A DNA stretch of 64,000 bases from DASRQZ01 sp964571275 (GTDB lineage: Bacteria; Myxococcota_A; Polyangia; Fen-1088): NCBI GenBank assembly GCA_964571275.1, contig CAZNCQ010000006.1:11005-75004 (forward strand). Reading direction: 5' to 3'. Positions within the stretch are counted from its first letter, which is position 1. Every line of letters starts with the position of its first letter. This document shows positions 32,136-41,848 of the stretch, in pieces. Both the position numbers and the translations under genes were made by a program. Below the pieces are notes generated by a model. The model was not told where the DNA came from, made no database searches, and was given only the letters and a program-made list of their open reading frames with translations.

Positions 32136-35024
32136 CTAGAGGGCGCCGCGGATCGTGGCGTCGTCGCCGACCAGCGACAGCACAGTGCCTTCGTTGCACG
32201 CGGCGAAGACGCGGTGGACGTCAGGTGGCGTGACCCGCGCCAGCTCGTCGACGTCGCCGGTGACCGTGTCGATGGGCAGGCCCAGCGTGATGGTCTCCAT
32301 GATCTCCTCGGCCAGCTCCGACGCGGTCTGGAAGCGCAGAGCGGCGCCGCGGGTCAGCGCCCACTGCACCTGGCTCAGCGCCGCTTTGTCGACGTCGCCG
32401 CGGGCCAGGAGGTCGATCTGCGCGTGCAGCACACGGAGCACCTCGCGCAGGCGGCGGCTATCGACGGACATCGCGGTCTCGATGTGCGCGGCTCCGCCCG
32501 GAGCCAAGAATGCCGTGCTGTCGATCGAGTAGGCGGCGCCGGCCTGTTCGCGGATCTCATTGGTGAGGTAGCCGCCCAGCACGCTTGCGGCGATGCGCTG
32601 GGCGGCGCGTTCGCGCGCGGTCTTGGGATACGGCAACCGGCAAGCGAGCGTGACCTCGACCTGCGCGCCCACCGGCCGGTGGGTGATGAGCAGCTCTTCC
32701 CGCTTTTGCGCGCGGAGCGGCGGCGGGACCCAGGGGACGTTGAGCCGGCGCGCCGACGCCGGGCCGTGCCAGTCGGAGAACCAGCCGGCGACGATGCGAG
32801 TCGCGGCGGCGACGTCCATATCGCCGGCGACGACCAGCACCGCATTGCGCGGCCCGTACAGCTGCGGCAGCCACACCGGCGCCAGGCTCGGATCCAGAAC
32901 GCGCAGATTGTCGAGGCCGGCGCGCGTGCCGTAGGCGTGCGATCCGTACAGCGCCGCGCGCACCTTGGCGGACGCTTGCGCGCGCGGCTCGTCGATCGGC
33001 GCCGGCATCGACGCCAGGCGCGGGCGCGCCCGCTCGAGCACCCCGGCCCAGTCGGTACCGGCGACGTCGTGTACGCGATCGGCCAGCAGGTAGAGCGCGT
33101 TCGACAGATGCCGCCGGTCGGTGCGCACGACGTCGGCGGTGTAGCCGGGGCCGTCGGCCCGCTCGGTGCGCAGCGCTGCTGCGCCACGCTGGCCAGTGCC
33201 GCCTGCTTCGGCGGCGCGCACCAGCGTGAGCACGCCAGGGAATATTGCGGCCGCGCCTCCGTGGAAGCCGAGCAGCGCGGTCACCGCGGGAAACCCGGGG
33301 CGCGGTACCAGCACCACCGTCAGCCCGTTGGGAAGCGGGAAGATGCGGGCTTCGCGTAGTCCGGGTGGTGCCGGCGCCGGTGGCGGCGCGCCGAAGTCCG
33401 CCGCGCGAAAGGGGCTCGCGTCGAGCGGCAGGTTCTCGGGCGACGCGACGCCGACCGGGCCTGGCCGCTGCACCTCGCCCACCACCGGTTCGAGAAACAG
33501 CGTGCGCGCGCGCTCGGGCGCCAGCGCGCGGAAGGCGACATTGCTGACGTCGCTGGTGCGCGTGGCCGCGATCGTCCACAGCAGTCGGTCGAAGGCGTCG
33601 ACCGCCCCGGTGATCTGGAACGACCGCGCGCGGCTCGTCGCGCGCTCCAGGAACGGCTCCGATTCCAGCACCGCGCTGTTCACCGCCGCGTGCTGCAGGT
33701 TGAAGACCGTGCCTTGCCGCCAGTCGACCCATTCGACGGCGGTGGGTGGCCCTGCGTCGGACCACAGCGCCCAGATCAGGTTCTGCGCGGTCTGCGCGAG
33801 CCAGTCCCGGCGGCGACTGTGCTCGAGCACGATCTGGCATCCGAGCAGCATGCGGTCGCGCAGCTCGAATGCGTGAAACTCGACGGCCAGCACCTCGGGT
33901 TCGACGATGAGGTGCTCGCGCACCGCCGCCTCGGCCGCGGCCGTGGTCAGGATCCTGCCGACGGCGCCCGGCTGCGCCGACGAGGGGCCGAGGTCGTAGG
34001 CGAGCCAGATCTCGGGCGTGGCGACCGCGGCCCGCAACGTCTCCGGCGCGGCCGGCGGACCGGCGGCACCGGGGCCGGGTGCCGGCGCGACGCCGCTGGC
34101 GGCGGCGCCACCACCGACGGTGGCCGGCGCGAGAGCGTTGCGTGCGGGGCCCCCCGACGCGCCCTTCTTGATCGCGTCGGGCAGGCGCGCGACCACGCCG
34201 GCCAGCGCGCCGGCGCCGATCTCGCCGGTGACGAGCAGCGTGGCGTTGTCGGGGCGGTAGTGGGCGGCAGCGAACGCGCGCGCGTCGGCCAGGGTCAGTG
34301 CGCGCAGCGTGGCCGGGCTGCCCCCGATCGGGCGCGCGTACGGGTGCCCCGGCGGGAACAGCGCGTGCTGCATCCAGGCGACCACGCGGCCGTAGACGCC
34401 GGTCTCGTTGCGCTGGTAGAGCTCGTTCTCGACGATGGCGCGCTCGCGCTCGAGATCGGCTTCGTCGACGCCGGCCAGAGGCCGCGACAGGCGCTCGGCG
34501 GTGATGTCCAGCAGCGCCGGCAGCGCGTCGGCGGGCGCTGCCTCGTAAAAGCGCGTGGCGTCCAGGCTGGTGTCGGCGTTGTACGCGGCGCCGACGCGCA
34601 CCAGGCGCTCGCTCTCCGGGCGCTCGCGCCGGCTGTGCGCGTGAAACACCAGGTGCTCGACCAGGTGGGCCAGCCCCTCGCGCGCGGGCGGGTCGGCGCT
34701 GGCGCCGCTGCCGACGACGGCGACCACCGCCACCAGGCCGCGCGCCCGCCCAGGCTCGACGCCCACGCGCAAGCCGCTCGGCATCACCGCTTGCGCGACC
34801 GCGAAGCGCGGCAGGTCCAGCACGTTGTCCGGGTCGGGAGCCAGCGTGGGCGCCATGGCCGCGAACTGCTGCGGCGACACCACCGGTCCCCACGACGAAT
34901 CGAAGCCGCGCGCGGCCGCGTAGCAACCGCCGGCACCGGCCGCGACCGCCAGCGCGGCCATCCAACGTCGATCGGTGATGCGGCGCGCGCGGGGCGACGC
35001 CGCGCGCGCGAGCGCGGGGGTCAT
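32136..35024 (-). CDS. M16 family (pitrilysin/insulinase-type) zinc protease
   Basis: Exported 962-aa protease, probably a lipoprotein (Cys34 in GAGGC, an imperfect lipobox). The inverted zinc motif HLVEH (120-124) and the third ligand Glu199 in RERAIVENE make the N-terminal M16 domain catalytic. A Pro/Ala/Gly-rich segment near residue 300 interrupts it. The C-terminal M16 half (from about 560) lacks HxxEH and has RPGFPAVTALLGFHGG, as in the inactive partner domain. In this family both halves enclose the substrate peptide. No clear ribosome-binding site. It ends convergently, 15 bases from the lipoprotein gene. Confidence 0.9.
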   Translation of the reverse strand: MTPALARAASPRARRITDRRWMAALAVAAGAGGCYAAARGFDSSWGPVVSPQQFAAMAPTLAPDPDNVLDLPRFAVAQAVMPSGLRVGVEPGRARGLVAVVAVVGSGASADPPAREGLAHLVEHLVFHAHSRRERPESERLVRVGAAYNADTSLDATRFYEAAPADALPALLDITAERLSRPLAGVDEADLERERAIVENELYQRNETGVYGRVVAWMQHALFPPGHPYARPIGGSPATLRALTLADARAFAAAHYRPDNATLLVTGEIGAGALAGVVARLPDAIKKGASGGPARNALAPATVGGGAAASGVAPAPGPGAAGPPAAPETLRAAVATPEIWLAYDLGPSSAQPGAVGRILTTAAAEAAVREHLIVEPEVLAVEFHAFELRDRMLLGCQIVLEHSRRRDWLAQTAQNLIWALWSDAGPPTAVEWVDWRQGTVFNLQHAAVNSAVLESEPFLERATSRARSFQITGAVDAFDRLLWTIAATRTSDVSNVAFRALAPERARTLFLEPVVGEVQRPGPVGVASPENLPLDASPFRAADFGAPPPAPAPPGLREARIFPLPNGLTVVLVPRPGFPAVTALLGFHGGAAAIFPGVLTLVRAAEAGGTGQRGAAALRTERADGPGYTADVVRTDRRHLSNALYLLADRVHDVAGTDWAGVLERARPRLASMPAPIDEPRAQASAKVRAALYGSHAYGTRAGLDNLRVLDPSLAPVWLPQLYGPRNAVLVVAGDMDVAAATRIVAGWFSDWHGPASARRLNVPWVPPPLRAQKREELLITHRPVGAQVEVTLACRLPYPKTARERAAQRIAASVLGGYLTNEIREQAGAAYSIDSTAFLAPGGAAHIETAMSVDSRRLREVLRVLHAQIDLLARGDVDKAALSQVQWALTRGAALRFQTASELAEEIMETITLGLPIDTVTGDVDELARVTPPDVHRVFAACNEGTVLSLVGDDATIRGAL

Positions 35025-35111
35025 CGCGCGGATGATCTCGCGACAAAAAGCATCGTCAGCAGCCCGCGCACAGCGATCTCTTTCTCGAACGCGTCCTGCC
35101 GGCGCCGGACG

Positions 35112-35699
35112 TCACCGGGCACTCACGAGCAAGACCAGGCCCACGAGGCCGAACAACACCGCGGCCACCCGCTGGGTGACCTTGGGATTCAGCAAGTGCC
35201 CTGCCCTGTTGCCGACCAGGACCGCGAGCGCCGCGACCGCCCAGAGAGCGGAGGTCGCAGCTCCGAACACCAGCAGCGGCGAGCGATAGCGGGCTTCGAA
35301 TCCGGCCGTGGCGATCTGCGTGAGATCCCCCCACTCGGCGATGAACACGACGGTGAAGACGAGCCAGAACGCCCGAAAGAACCCTCGTTTCGGCGACTCT
35401 GCCTTTTCGCTACCCGAGGGGCTCTCCTCGTCGGGCCGCCTTCGCCACATGACGACGGCCGACACGAGAAACAGGACTGCCGCTGCGATATGGACGATCT
35501 TCGCCGGCAGCAAGGAGAAGATGTGACCGGCGCCCACCGCGACGACACTCTGGACGGTGAGTGCCAGCGATGCCCCCAAGAACACCGGCAAAGGACGATA
35601 CCTGGTCGCGAGCACGAGCGACGCGAGCGCCGTCTTGTCCGGCAACTCCGCCACGAAGATGAACCCGAAAATCGTCGCGAAAAGCGTGTACCTGTTCAT
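35112..35699 (-). CDS. TMEM165/GDT1 family transporter
   Basis: Inner-membrane protein of 195 aa, six helices in two inverted halves. The paired family motifs are ELPDKT (near 19) in the first half and EWGDLT (near 125) in the second; both carry the acidic residues thought to pass Mn2+ or Ca2+. A charged loop with Glu/Ser/Arg (about 88-105) separates the halves. The role would be Mn2+/Ca2+ export or homeostasis. It is followed upstream by the large lipoprotein gene without clear coupling. Confidence 0.9.
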   Translation of the reverse strand: MNRYTLFATIFGFIFVAELPDKTALASLVLATRYRPLPVFLGASLALTVQSVVAVGAGHIFSLLPAKIVHIAAAVLFLVSAVVMWRRRPDEESPSGSEKAESPKRGFFRAFWLVFTVVFIAEWGDLTQIATAGFEARYRSPLLVFGAATSALWAVAALAVLVGNRAGHLLNPKVTQRVAAVLFGLVGLVLLVSAR

Positions 35700-35747
35700 C
35701 GCTCGAGTGACCTTGCCATCTTGCGGGTCGAGACGCTCGGTTCTTCG

Positions 35748-37502
35748 TCAGTGGTTGCTCTTCGAGACGTGCGTCGAGGTACCCGTGATGTCCTCCCAGG
35801 CGACGATGGGGACCGTGTTCCCGAAGAGCGCGAGCGCGCAGTTGCCGTTCGCGGAATGGAAGACGCCGTAGCCCTCGTCCCAAGCTGTGCCGGTCCAGCC
35901 GGCGACGTGCAGATCGGAGGTGGTCGGGTCGGTGGTCGTCGGACCATCGTATTGCAACCAGGTGACGATCGGGCGGTCGCCAGGGGCCAACGCCACCTGG
36001 CCTGCTTGATTCACCGCCGGCGACATCGGCGCGCTGTTCAGCGACGGCACATACGTGCTCGCGACGCCAGCGGTTGAAACCGCGATCACGTCCAGCGTCT
36101 GCGACACGCGGAACGCGATGGCCTGCTGGGCGCTGTCGAGCGCCAGGCCGTTGCCGGCACCGGTGCCGGGGAGCGCCGTCCACGACGAGCCGTTCCAGCG
36201 CGAGATGCGCAGATTGGCCTCGACGACGGGGAAGTCCGAGCTGTCGACGGCGACGCGACACGGAGACATGTCGCACGTGCCCATGGTGAAGTCCGGATAG
36301 GCGCTCCAGGCGCTGCCGGTCCAGCGCGAGACGTGCCCGCGATGGTTGGTCCCGGCGGACGATTCGTCCCAGCGGACGACCGGCTGCCCGGCGGCGGAGA
36401 AGGCGATCGCGAGCGACGTGGTGCTATCGCCGAGCGTGGTCAACAAGGTCCCGTAGCTGGCGTCCCACGCGGTGCCGGTCCAGCGGGCGACGTGGACGGG
36501 GACCGAAGATCCCACGGGCTCGTTCCAGGCCAGGAACAGCCCCGCCTTCGTGCTGCCGAAGCCAGGGATGCCGGCAAGCTGACCGCTGGTCTGCGGCGAA
36601 GGGATGCTGGTGTCCCAGCTCGTGTTGCCGGTGTGGCGGGCGATCTGGATCGTGCCGTTGACCCAGGTCGCGACAGTCGGCTCGCCCGCAGCGTCGAGCA
36701 CCATCTGCGGCCCGATCCCCGCGACCGTCCCGAGATCGACCCACAGCGGAACTGCGTAGCTCCACATCGCGCCGGCGAAGGCGTTGCCCGCGAGGTCGGT
36801 GATGCTCGACGCGACGGTCTCGGTCATCGTGCCGGGGAGCGCCAGCGCCGAGCGGTCGGCGAGCGCGATCGTGATCGTCTTGCCGTCGTTTCCCAGCGAG
36901 GCGGTCGCGCCGACCGGCGCACCTGCGAGCGCCAGCGCCACCGACCCGCTGCTCACGCTGGTCGACGACAGCGTCTCGGAGAAGACGATCTGGATCGGAT
37001 CCGCCAGCGACACGTTGCTCGCGCCGGAGTCGGGCGCCTTCGACACGATCGTCGGTGGCGTCCTGTCGACGACTATCGTCACCGGCGCGCTCGTGACGGT
37101 CTGGCCGCCAGCGGTCGTCTGCGCGACGATCTGGTAGCTCTTCTCGGCCACGGCCGTCGTGTCCCAGTCGAAGCTGTAGGGCGGTGCGCCGATGTTGGTC
37201 AGCGTGGCGCCGTCCGCGAGCAGCCGCACCGCGTGGGCCGCGCCGCCGGCGTCGACGACGCTGACCTGGATGGTGACGGTCTTGTTCGTATACGCGGGCG
37301 ACATCGGGCTCACGATGGCGATCGTCACGGGCCCGCTGCTGCCGTCAGCGACGCCATCGGTGCCGACGGCGTCGGCCGCCGAATCAGAGGGCGCCGTCGA
37401 GCCGTCGGCAGTCGCCTTGGCGCCGGAGCCGCAGGCGAGCGCGAGTAGCGCCGGCACCATCCCCATCGCCACGACCAGGCTCTCCCTCCGATCCCGCAGC
37501 AT
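35748..37502 (-). CDS. Lipoprotein with Ig-like domains and WTG repeat region
   Basis: 584-aa surface lipoprotein, lipid Cys near 24 (LLALAC). After an Ala/Asp/Gly-rich spacer come a 'Big'/PKD-like Ig domain (about 60-150) and a SbsA-type Ig-like domain starting at PPTIVSKAPDSGASNVSL. The rest is a repeated beta unit: HVARWTGTAWDASYG, HVSRWTGSAWSAYPD, LRISRWNGSSWTALPG, HVAGWTGTAWDEGYG, which looks like blades of a propeller. Function is unknown, presumably adhesion or surface display. Such proteins are common in Polyangia. Confidence 0.82.
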   Translation of the reverse strand: MLRDRRESLVVAMGMVPALLALACGSGAKATADGSTAPSDSAADAVGTDGVADGSSGPVTIAIVSPMSPAYTNKTVTIQVSVVDAGGAAHAVRLLADGATLTNIGAPPYSFDWDTTAVAEKSYQIVAQTTAGGQTVTSAPVTIVVDRTPPTIVSKAPDSGASNVSLADPIQIVFSETLSSTSVSSGSVALALAGAPVGATASLGNDGKTITIALADRSALALPGTMTETVASSITDLAGNAFAGAMWSYAVPLWVDLGTVAGIGPQMVLDAAGEPTVATWVNGTIQIARHTGNTSWDTSIPSPQTSGQLAGIPGFGSTKAGLFLAWNEPVGSSVPVHVARWTGTAWDASYGTLLTTLGDSTTSLAIAFSAAGQPVVRWDESSAGTNHRGHVSRWTGSAWSAYPDFTMGTCDMSPCRVAVDSSDFPVVEANLRISRWNGSSWTALPGTGAGNGLALDSAQQAIAFRVSQTLDVIAVSTAGVASTYVPSLNSAPMSPAVNQAGQVALAPGDRPIVTWLQYDGPTTTDPTTSDLHVAGWTGTAWDEGYGVFHSANGNCALALFGNTVPIVAWEDITGTSTHVSKSNH

Positions 37503-37590
37503 GAGAGCCTCAGTTCAACGCCTTCGCGCGTCGCTGTCCAGCATTCGATACGGTTGCCACGCGATCGCAGCGACCGTGACGATGACTACT

Positions 37591-37974
37591 TCAGATCCCC
37601 AAACCCAGCAGATCCGGCAGCGGCCCGGTCGGCGTCCGCAAGTCGACGAGTAGCCGCGTGAGGTGTTGAATCAGCGCGGTGACGCGCAGCCCGGCCAGTA
37701 GCTCCGTTGTCGGCTTGTCCGGCGACAGCTTCCTCACGCCCTTCTCCAGCAGGCGCGTGGCCGGCCCGCCACGACCTTCGATCAGATGATGAAGTCCGGC
37801 GGCGATCTGAATCAGCCCCTGTACGGCGAGCCGCTCGCTGCCCCTCAATTCGTGCCAGACCTGCTCCCACCGCTCGTGCGCCAGGAAGAACTCCCCCCGG
37901 TTGAACGCGATCTGCCCCTGGCGAATCCCTTCCGCCTGGTGAAGGCGATCGAGTGGCAGCGGTGGATCGGACAT
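37591..37974 (-). CDS. DUF309 family protein
   Basis: Small helical cytoplasmic protein, 127 aa. IAFNRGEFFLAHERWEQVWH and LAVQGLIQIAAGLHHLIEGR are the DUF309 core, with the His and Glu residues of the FxxHExxExxW-type motif largely in place. The structure is a four-helix bundle and the function is unknown. It stands alone. Confidence 0.88.
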   Translation of the reverse strand: MSDPPLPLDRLHQAEGIRQGQIAFNRGEFFLAHERWEQVWHELRGSERLAVQGLIQIAAGLHHLIEGRGGPATRLLEKGVRKLSPDKPTTELLAGLRVTALIQHLTRLLVDLRTPTGPLPDLLGLGI

Positions 37975-38220
37975 CGCCGCTCCACCCTACTCTGCCGGCG
38001 GGCGGCATGCTCTCGCTCGATCACCGCGGCGTGACGCGGGTCCAGAGCTCGTCGAAGTCGCGCGGCATCGAAGAAGACGACGACGGTGTCACCATCCCCA
38101 TAGAGGCCCCGCAGGCTCCTGACGGCTCTGGTAGGTCTTCGACACAGGGAATGAGCCAACGATCGTCCATTCGGCGTCGGTCGCCAGGCGGCGCGCAGCG
38201 CCAACCAAACGCGGCCTACC

Positions 38221-39024
38221 TCAGCCCAGGCAGCACAGCACGCCCCCGGCGCGGTGCGAGTCCATCGAGCCGCAGCCCTGGTCCACACCCTCGGGGATGT
38301 GCGTGTGCTGCTGCCAAACACCGTCACGGCAGGCGCCGAACTGGCCGCAGTCGCGGCCACAACACACGGGCTCGGAGCACCAGCCATGCTCGAAGCAGCT
38401 ATAGCTCGCCGCCGGCGACGGATCGGCGCTGCAGCCTTGCTGCGCTTTGCAGTGCGAGATCGCCGCCGAAAAGCGGCCACCGCCGGCCGTCTCGCAATCG
38501 ACCGCGCTCACTTGCCGCAGCTCCTGTACCGCGCCGTTCGCGCCGCACACGTGCCATCCCGGTGCGCACAGATCCGCCGGTGTGTCGCACGGCCCGATCT
38601 CGTCACCGCAGGCTCTGGCCGTTGGCGCCGCGCGCAGGCTCTGACGCCCCATCCAGGATCCGAGGCAACCCGCGATGCGCGGGAAGCGGGTGAGATCGAG
38701 AAAGGCCTCACGCCTGCCGTCCGCGCAGCCCACCACTGCGGGATTTCCCGGCGCGCCGTGCTCGAGCCGAATCGACCGCCCACGGTCGTCCGTGGTCGTA
38801 TCCGACGTGGCGCCGGTTTGCATCCCGCCGGGGCCCGACATCGCCGGATAGCCCGCGTGTTCAGGCCCCGCACCCTGTGTTGGCCCGCCATAGGGAATCG
38901 GCTGAGCCTGCCCGTACCACTGCGGAGCGACCGGCGGGGGTGGTGGCGGGATGATGGTGCAGCCGGCGACGACCGCGAGGAGGGCGAGCGCAGAGAGACA
39001 TCTCCGACCCCTTTTTGTCCACAT
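38221..39024 (-). CDS. Cys-rich lipoprotein of unknown function
   Basis: 267-aa exported lipoprotein. Signal peptide with lipobox VVAGC (Cys22), then a Pro-rich stretch (PPPPPPVAP) and about 100 Gly/Pro/Thr residues. The C-terminal 150 residues contain roughly 18 Cys in closely spaced pairs, such as CGDEIGPCDTPADLC, CSEPVCCGRDC and CQ/CG motifs, and would be heavily disulfide-bonded. This resembles the secreted Cys-rich surface proteins frequent in myxobacteria. No family name is certain. The 37.98-38.22 kb gap downstream holds no convincing gene. Confidence 0.72.
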   Translation of the reverse strand: MWTKRGRRCLSALALLAVVAGCTIIPPPPPPVAPQWYGQAQPIPYGGPTQGAGPEHAGYPAMSGPGGMQTGATSDTTTDDRGRSIRLEHGAPGNPAVVGCADGRREAFLDLTRFPRIAGCLGSWMGRQSLRAAPTARACGDEIGPCDTPADLCAPGWHVCGANGAVQELRQVSAVDCETAGGGRFSAAISHCKAQQGCSADPSPAASYSCFEHGWCSEPVCCGRDCGQFGACRDGVWQQHTHIPEGVDQGCGSMDSHRAGGVLCCLG

Positions 39025-39137
39025 GGGGCCGAAGGTAACCGATTCCTTTCGACAGAGGACGTGAATCTCGGCGCCGCAGAAGGAGGCAGGAACGACCCCG
39101 AGCCGCCGAGCGTGCGCGCCGCCCGCCCCGACTGCTC

Positions 39138-41693
39138 TTAGTTGGAGTGATTCGGTCTCGGCGAGCTCGCGGGGTCGAGCGCGGCTATCAAGAGCATCGC
39201 GTCCACTGGCTTGACGAGGTGCACTTCGAAACCGACCGCGCGAGTCCGAGCGATGTCACCTTCACGGCCATAACCGGTCAGGGCGATGAGGCGGGGCCGC
39301 GACTTGGTCGACGTTTCGGAGATCTGACGGGCCAGCTCGAACCCATCCATCACCGGTAGACCCAGATCGAGAATGGCGACTTCGGCGGCGAAGGCTCGCA
39401 GCTTCTGGAGCGCGGTTGGTCCGTCGTGTGCCAGCACCACCTCGTGACCGAGAGTCCGCAGCATCTCCGCGAGCATCTCGGAGGCGTCCTCGTTATCATC
39501 GACCAAGAGAATGCGCCGAGGAGTGCCTCCCGCGACCCGGAGAGCTGGTGAAGGCACGCCGACGGACGGTGCGGTCACCGGAAGCGCGGGCACGCGCACG
39601 ACGAACTCGCTCCCCCTGCCCGGCCCGTTGCTGGTCGCGGCGACCGTCCCTCCGTGAAGCGTGACCAGGCTCTTCACCAGCGCGAGCCCCAGACCGAGCC
39701 CTCCTTCCGAGCGCGCGATCGTGCGCGCTCCCTGCACGAAGAGATCGAATACATTGGGGAGGAGATCAGGCCCGATGCCGTCGCCGTCGTCGCGGACGCG
39801 GATGACGGCGTGGCTTCCCTCGCGCTCTGCGCTCAGCCACACATGCCCCCCCGAGGGCGTGTACTTGGCGGCGTTCGTGAGGAGGTTCGACACCACCTGG
39901 GCCAGGCGTGGCGCGTCGGCATCGAGTGAAAGACCGGTTCGGGGCGCCGAGATGGTGAGTTGCTGGGCCCGCTGCTCGAGGAGAGGGCTCGCCATCTCGA
40001 CGGCATTGGTCAAGACGTCCGAGATCTCGATGGGCGCGCGCGACAGCGAAATCAGCCCGCGCGCGACGCGAGAGACGTCCAGCAGATCGTCGACGAGCGT
40101 GTTGAGATGAGAAACCTGGCGCTCGACCACCTCCCGCTCGCGCTGAACGTGTGCGTCCCCCCGCAGCTTCATGAGCTGCACCGCGGTGGAGATCGGCGCG
40201 AGCGGATTGCGCAGCTCGTGGCCGAGCATCGCCAGGAACTCGTCCTTGGAACGGCTCGCGGATTCGGCGCCCGCGCGCGCCTGGCGCTCGGCCGAGAAGA
40301 GCCTCGCGCGGTCCAGCGCCTGGGCGCAAAGGTCGCTCATGGTGAGCAGGAGCACGCGGTCCCTCGCATCGAAGGAACGCGCGCGGTCGAAACGAAGCCC
40401 GAGAACGCCCAGGAGCGTACCGTGCGCAACCAGCGGCAGCGCCGCCGACGCCTCGAAGTTTCCGGCCCCCATCGCATCCCGCAGTTCGGGGTATTGGTCG
40501 GAGCAGGCGACGAAGCTCTCAAAGAACAACGGGGTCCGCCGGCGGGCGGCGTCGGTGACCGGCGTTCGGGCGTTGATTGGCACGGAGGCAAAGCCACGAG
40601 CGACATCTTCCGGGTGCCCTCGCTGGCCGATCAGATCCAGGTTGCGCCCGTCGACGCTCGAAAGAAACACCGCGCTCCCCGTGGCCCCGACCGCGTCGGC
40701 ACATTCCCGCAGGACCGCGGCCGATACATCCTCCGGCGTCAGCGCCTCCGAGAGCGCCGCCGTGACGCGCTGAAGGCGAATCAGTCTCTCTTCGCTCGCA
40801 CGCACCAGCTGCTCTGCCTTCTGAGCCGCTTCGCGGGCCGCCCTCTCGACGAAGAGACGATGCTCGTTCTCTTCGGCGCGCAGACTCTCGGTGAGATCGC
40901 GCGTGATCTTGGCGAAGCCACGAACCCGGCCGTCGGCGTCGCGCAGCACGGTCAACGAGCCCTGCACCCAGAACAGCGAGCCGTCCTTGCGCACGCGCCA
41001 GCCCGTCGTCTGGTGGCTGCCATGAGCGAGGGCATCGGCCAGGAGCCTGGCCGGCACACCGGCAATGCGATCCTCGGGCGTGAAGAACACATCATAGGGC
41101 TGGCCGATGATGTCGTCAGCATTCCAGCCCTTGATGTGCGCCGCGCCCGCGTTCCAGCTCGAGACGCGGCCCTCTTCGTCCAACATATAGATGGCGTAGT
41201 CCCGCACGCTGTTGACGAAGAGCTGGAAGCGCTCCTCGCTGTCTCTCAGCCGCTCGACCGAGCGATCGATTTCGAGTCGATCGCGCACCGTCATCACGAA
41301 GACGACCAGCTCGGCCCTCCGCGCCGACCCGAAGCACCACTCGATCGAGCGTTCCGTCCCGTCGCGCATCAAGCCCGGCAGCTCGACCTGCATGAGGTCG
41401 ATCCCCTCTTTCATCGGCGGCGCGTCCGGCTGCCTCAGCCGTTCGGGGATCAGCGCATCCGTCGTCCGGCCGGCGAGCTCGCCGCGGTCATAGCCGAAGA
41501 CCGCCTCGGCCCGCGCGTTCGCGCACAGGATCCGCCGGTTGGCATCGAACGCGACCAGCGCTTCTGCCGAAGCCTCCAGGATCTGCGCGGGCTCCGCGGA
41601 CGACGATCCAACCTCGCCCAAAATGGCCCGCAACGCGTTGCGAGTCGAGTGCAACGCGTCGGCGTGGTCTTTCACGTCGGTATCGTAGCTCAT
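39138..41693 (-). CDS. Hybrid sensor histidine kinase/response regulator (PAS-PAS-GAF-HisKA-HATPase-REC)
   Basis: Soluble hybrid kinase, 851 aa. Two PAS domains (about 40-150 and 160-285; the second ends with the PAC-type FAKITRDLTE), a GAF domain (about 315-465), HisKA with phosphoacceptor in MLGHELRNPLAPIS, HATPase_c (NLLTNAAKYTPSGG, DDGDGIGPDLLPNVFDLFVQG, GGLGLGLALVK) and a C-terminal receiver with Asp in VAILDLGLPVMDGFE and Lys in HLVKPVDA. There are no membrane segments, so it senses cytoplasmic signals. No cognate output gene is adjacent. The start at 41693 is chosen from the domain layout; a longer frame upstream has no domain content. Confidence 0.93.
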   Translation of the reverse strand: MSYDTDVKDHADALHSTRNALRAILGEVGSSSAEPAQILEASAEALVAFDANRRILCANARAEAVFGYDRGELAGRTTDALIPERLRQPDAPPMKEGIDLMQVELPGLMRDGTERSIEWCFGSARRAELVVFVMTVRDRLEIDRSVERLRDSEERFQLFVNSVRDYAIYMLDEEGRVSSWNAGAAHIKGWNADDIIGQPYDVFFTPEDRIAGVPARLLADALAHGSHQTTGWRVRKDGSLFWVQGSLTVLRDADGRVRGFAKITRDLTESLRAEENEHRLFVERAAREAAQKAEQLVRASEERLIRLQRVTAALSEALTPEDVSAAVLRECADAVGATGSAVFLSSVDGRNLDLIGQRGHPEDVARGFASVPINARTPVTDAARRRTPLFFESFVACSDQYPELRDAMGAGNFEASAALPLVAHGTLLGVLGLRFDRARSFDARDRVLLLTMSDLCAQALDRARLFSAERQARAGAESASRSKDEFLAMLGHELRNPLAPISTAVQLMKLRGDAHVQREREVVERQVSHLNTLVDDLLDVSRVARGLISLSRAPIEISDVLTNAVEMASPLLEQRAQQLTISAPRTGLSLDADAPRLAQVVSNLLTNAAKYTPSGGHVWLSAEREGSHAVIRVRDDGDGIGPDLLPNVFDLFVQGARTIARSEGGLGLGLALVKSLVTLHGGTVAATSNGPGRGSEFVVRVPALPVTAPSVGVPSPALRVAGGTPRRILLVDDNEDASEMLAEMLRTLGHEVVLAHDGPTALQKLRAFAAEVAILDLGLPVMDGFELARQISETSTKSRPRLIALTGYGREGDIARTRAVGFEVHLVKPVDAMLLIAALDPASSPRPNHSN

Positions 41694-41848
41694 TCCTGAT
41701 TCCCCGGAGCAATTGGCCCCTCCCAAGCACGCGGGCGCGCCACGCTTCAGCTGTTCCGGTCGACCGCCATCTCGCCTGCCGGCGCCGAGCAGACCAGTCT
41801 CCACGCCCGTCCTTGCCGGCGTGGGGAACGAGCCGTAGGCTGCGGTCC

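Noticed and set aside
33690..36077. 795-codon plus-strand frame opposite M16 protease and GDT1 genes
   Set aside because: It spans three real genes on the other strand and shows no domain.
37975..38220. Possible gene tail on the minus strand (ending PRDFDELWTRVTPR)
   Set aside because: Too short, no start signal, and no family match; more likely chance.
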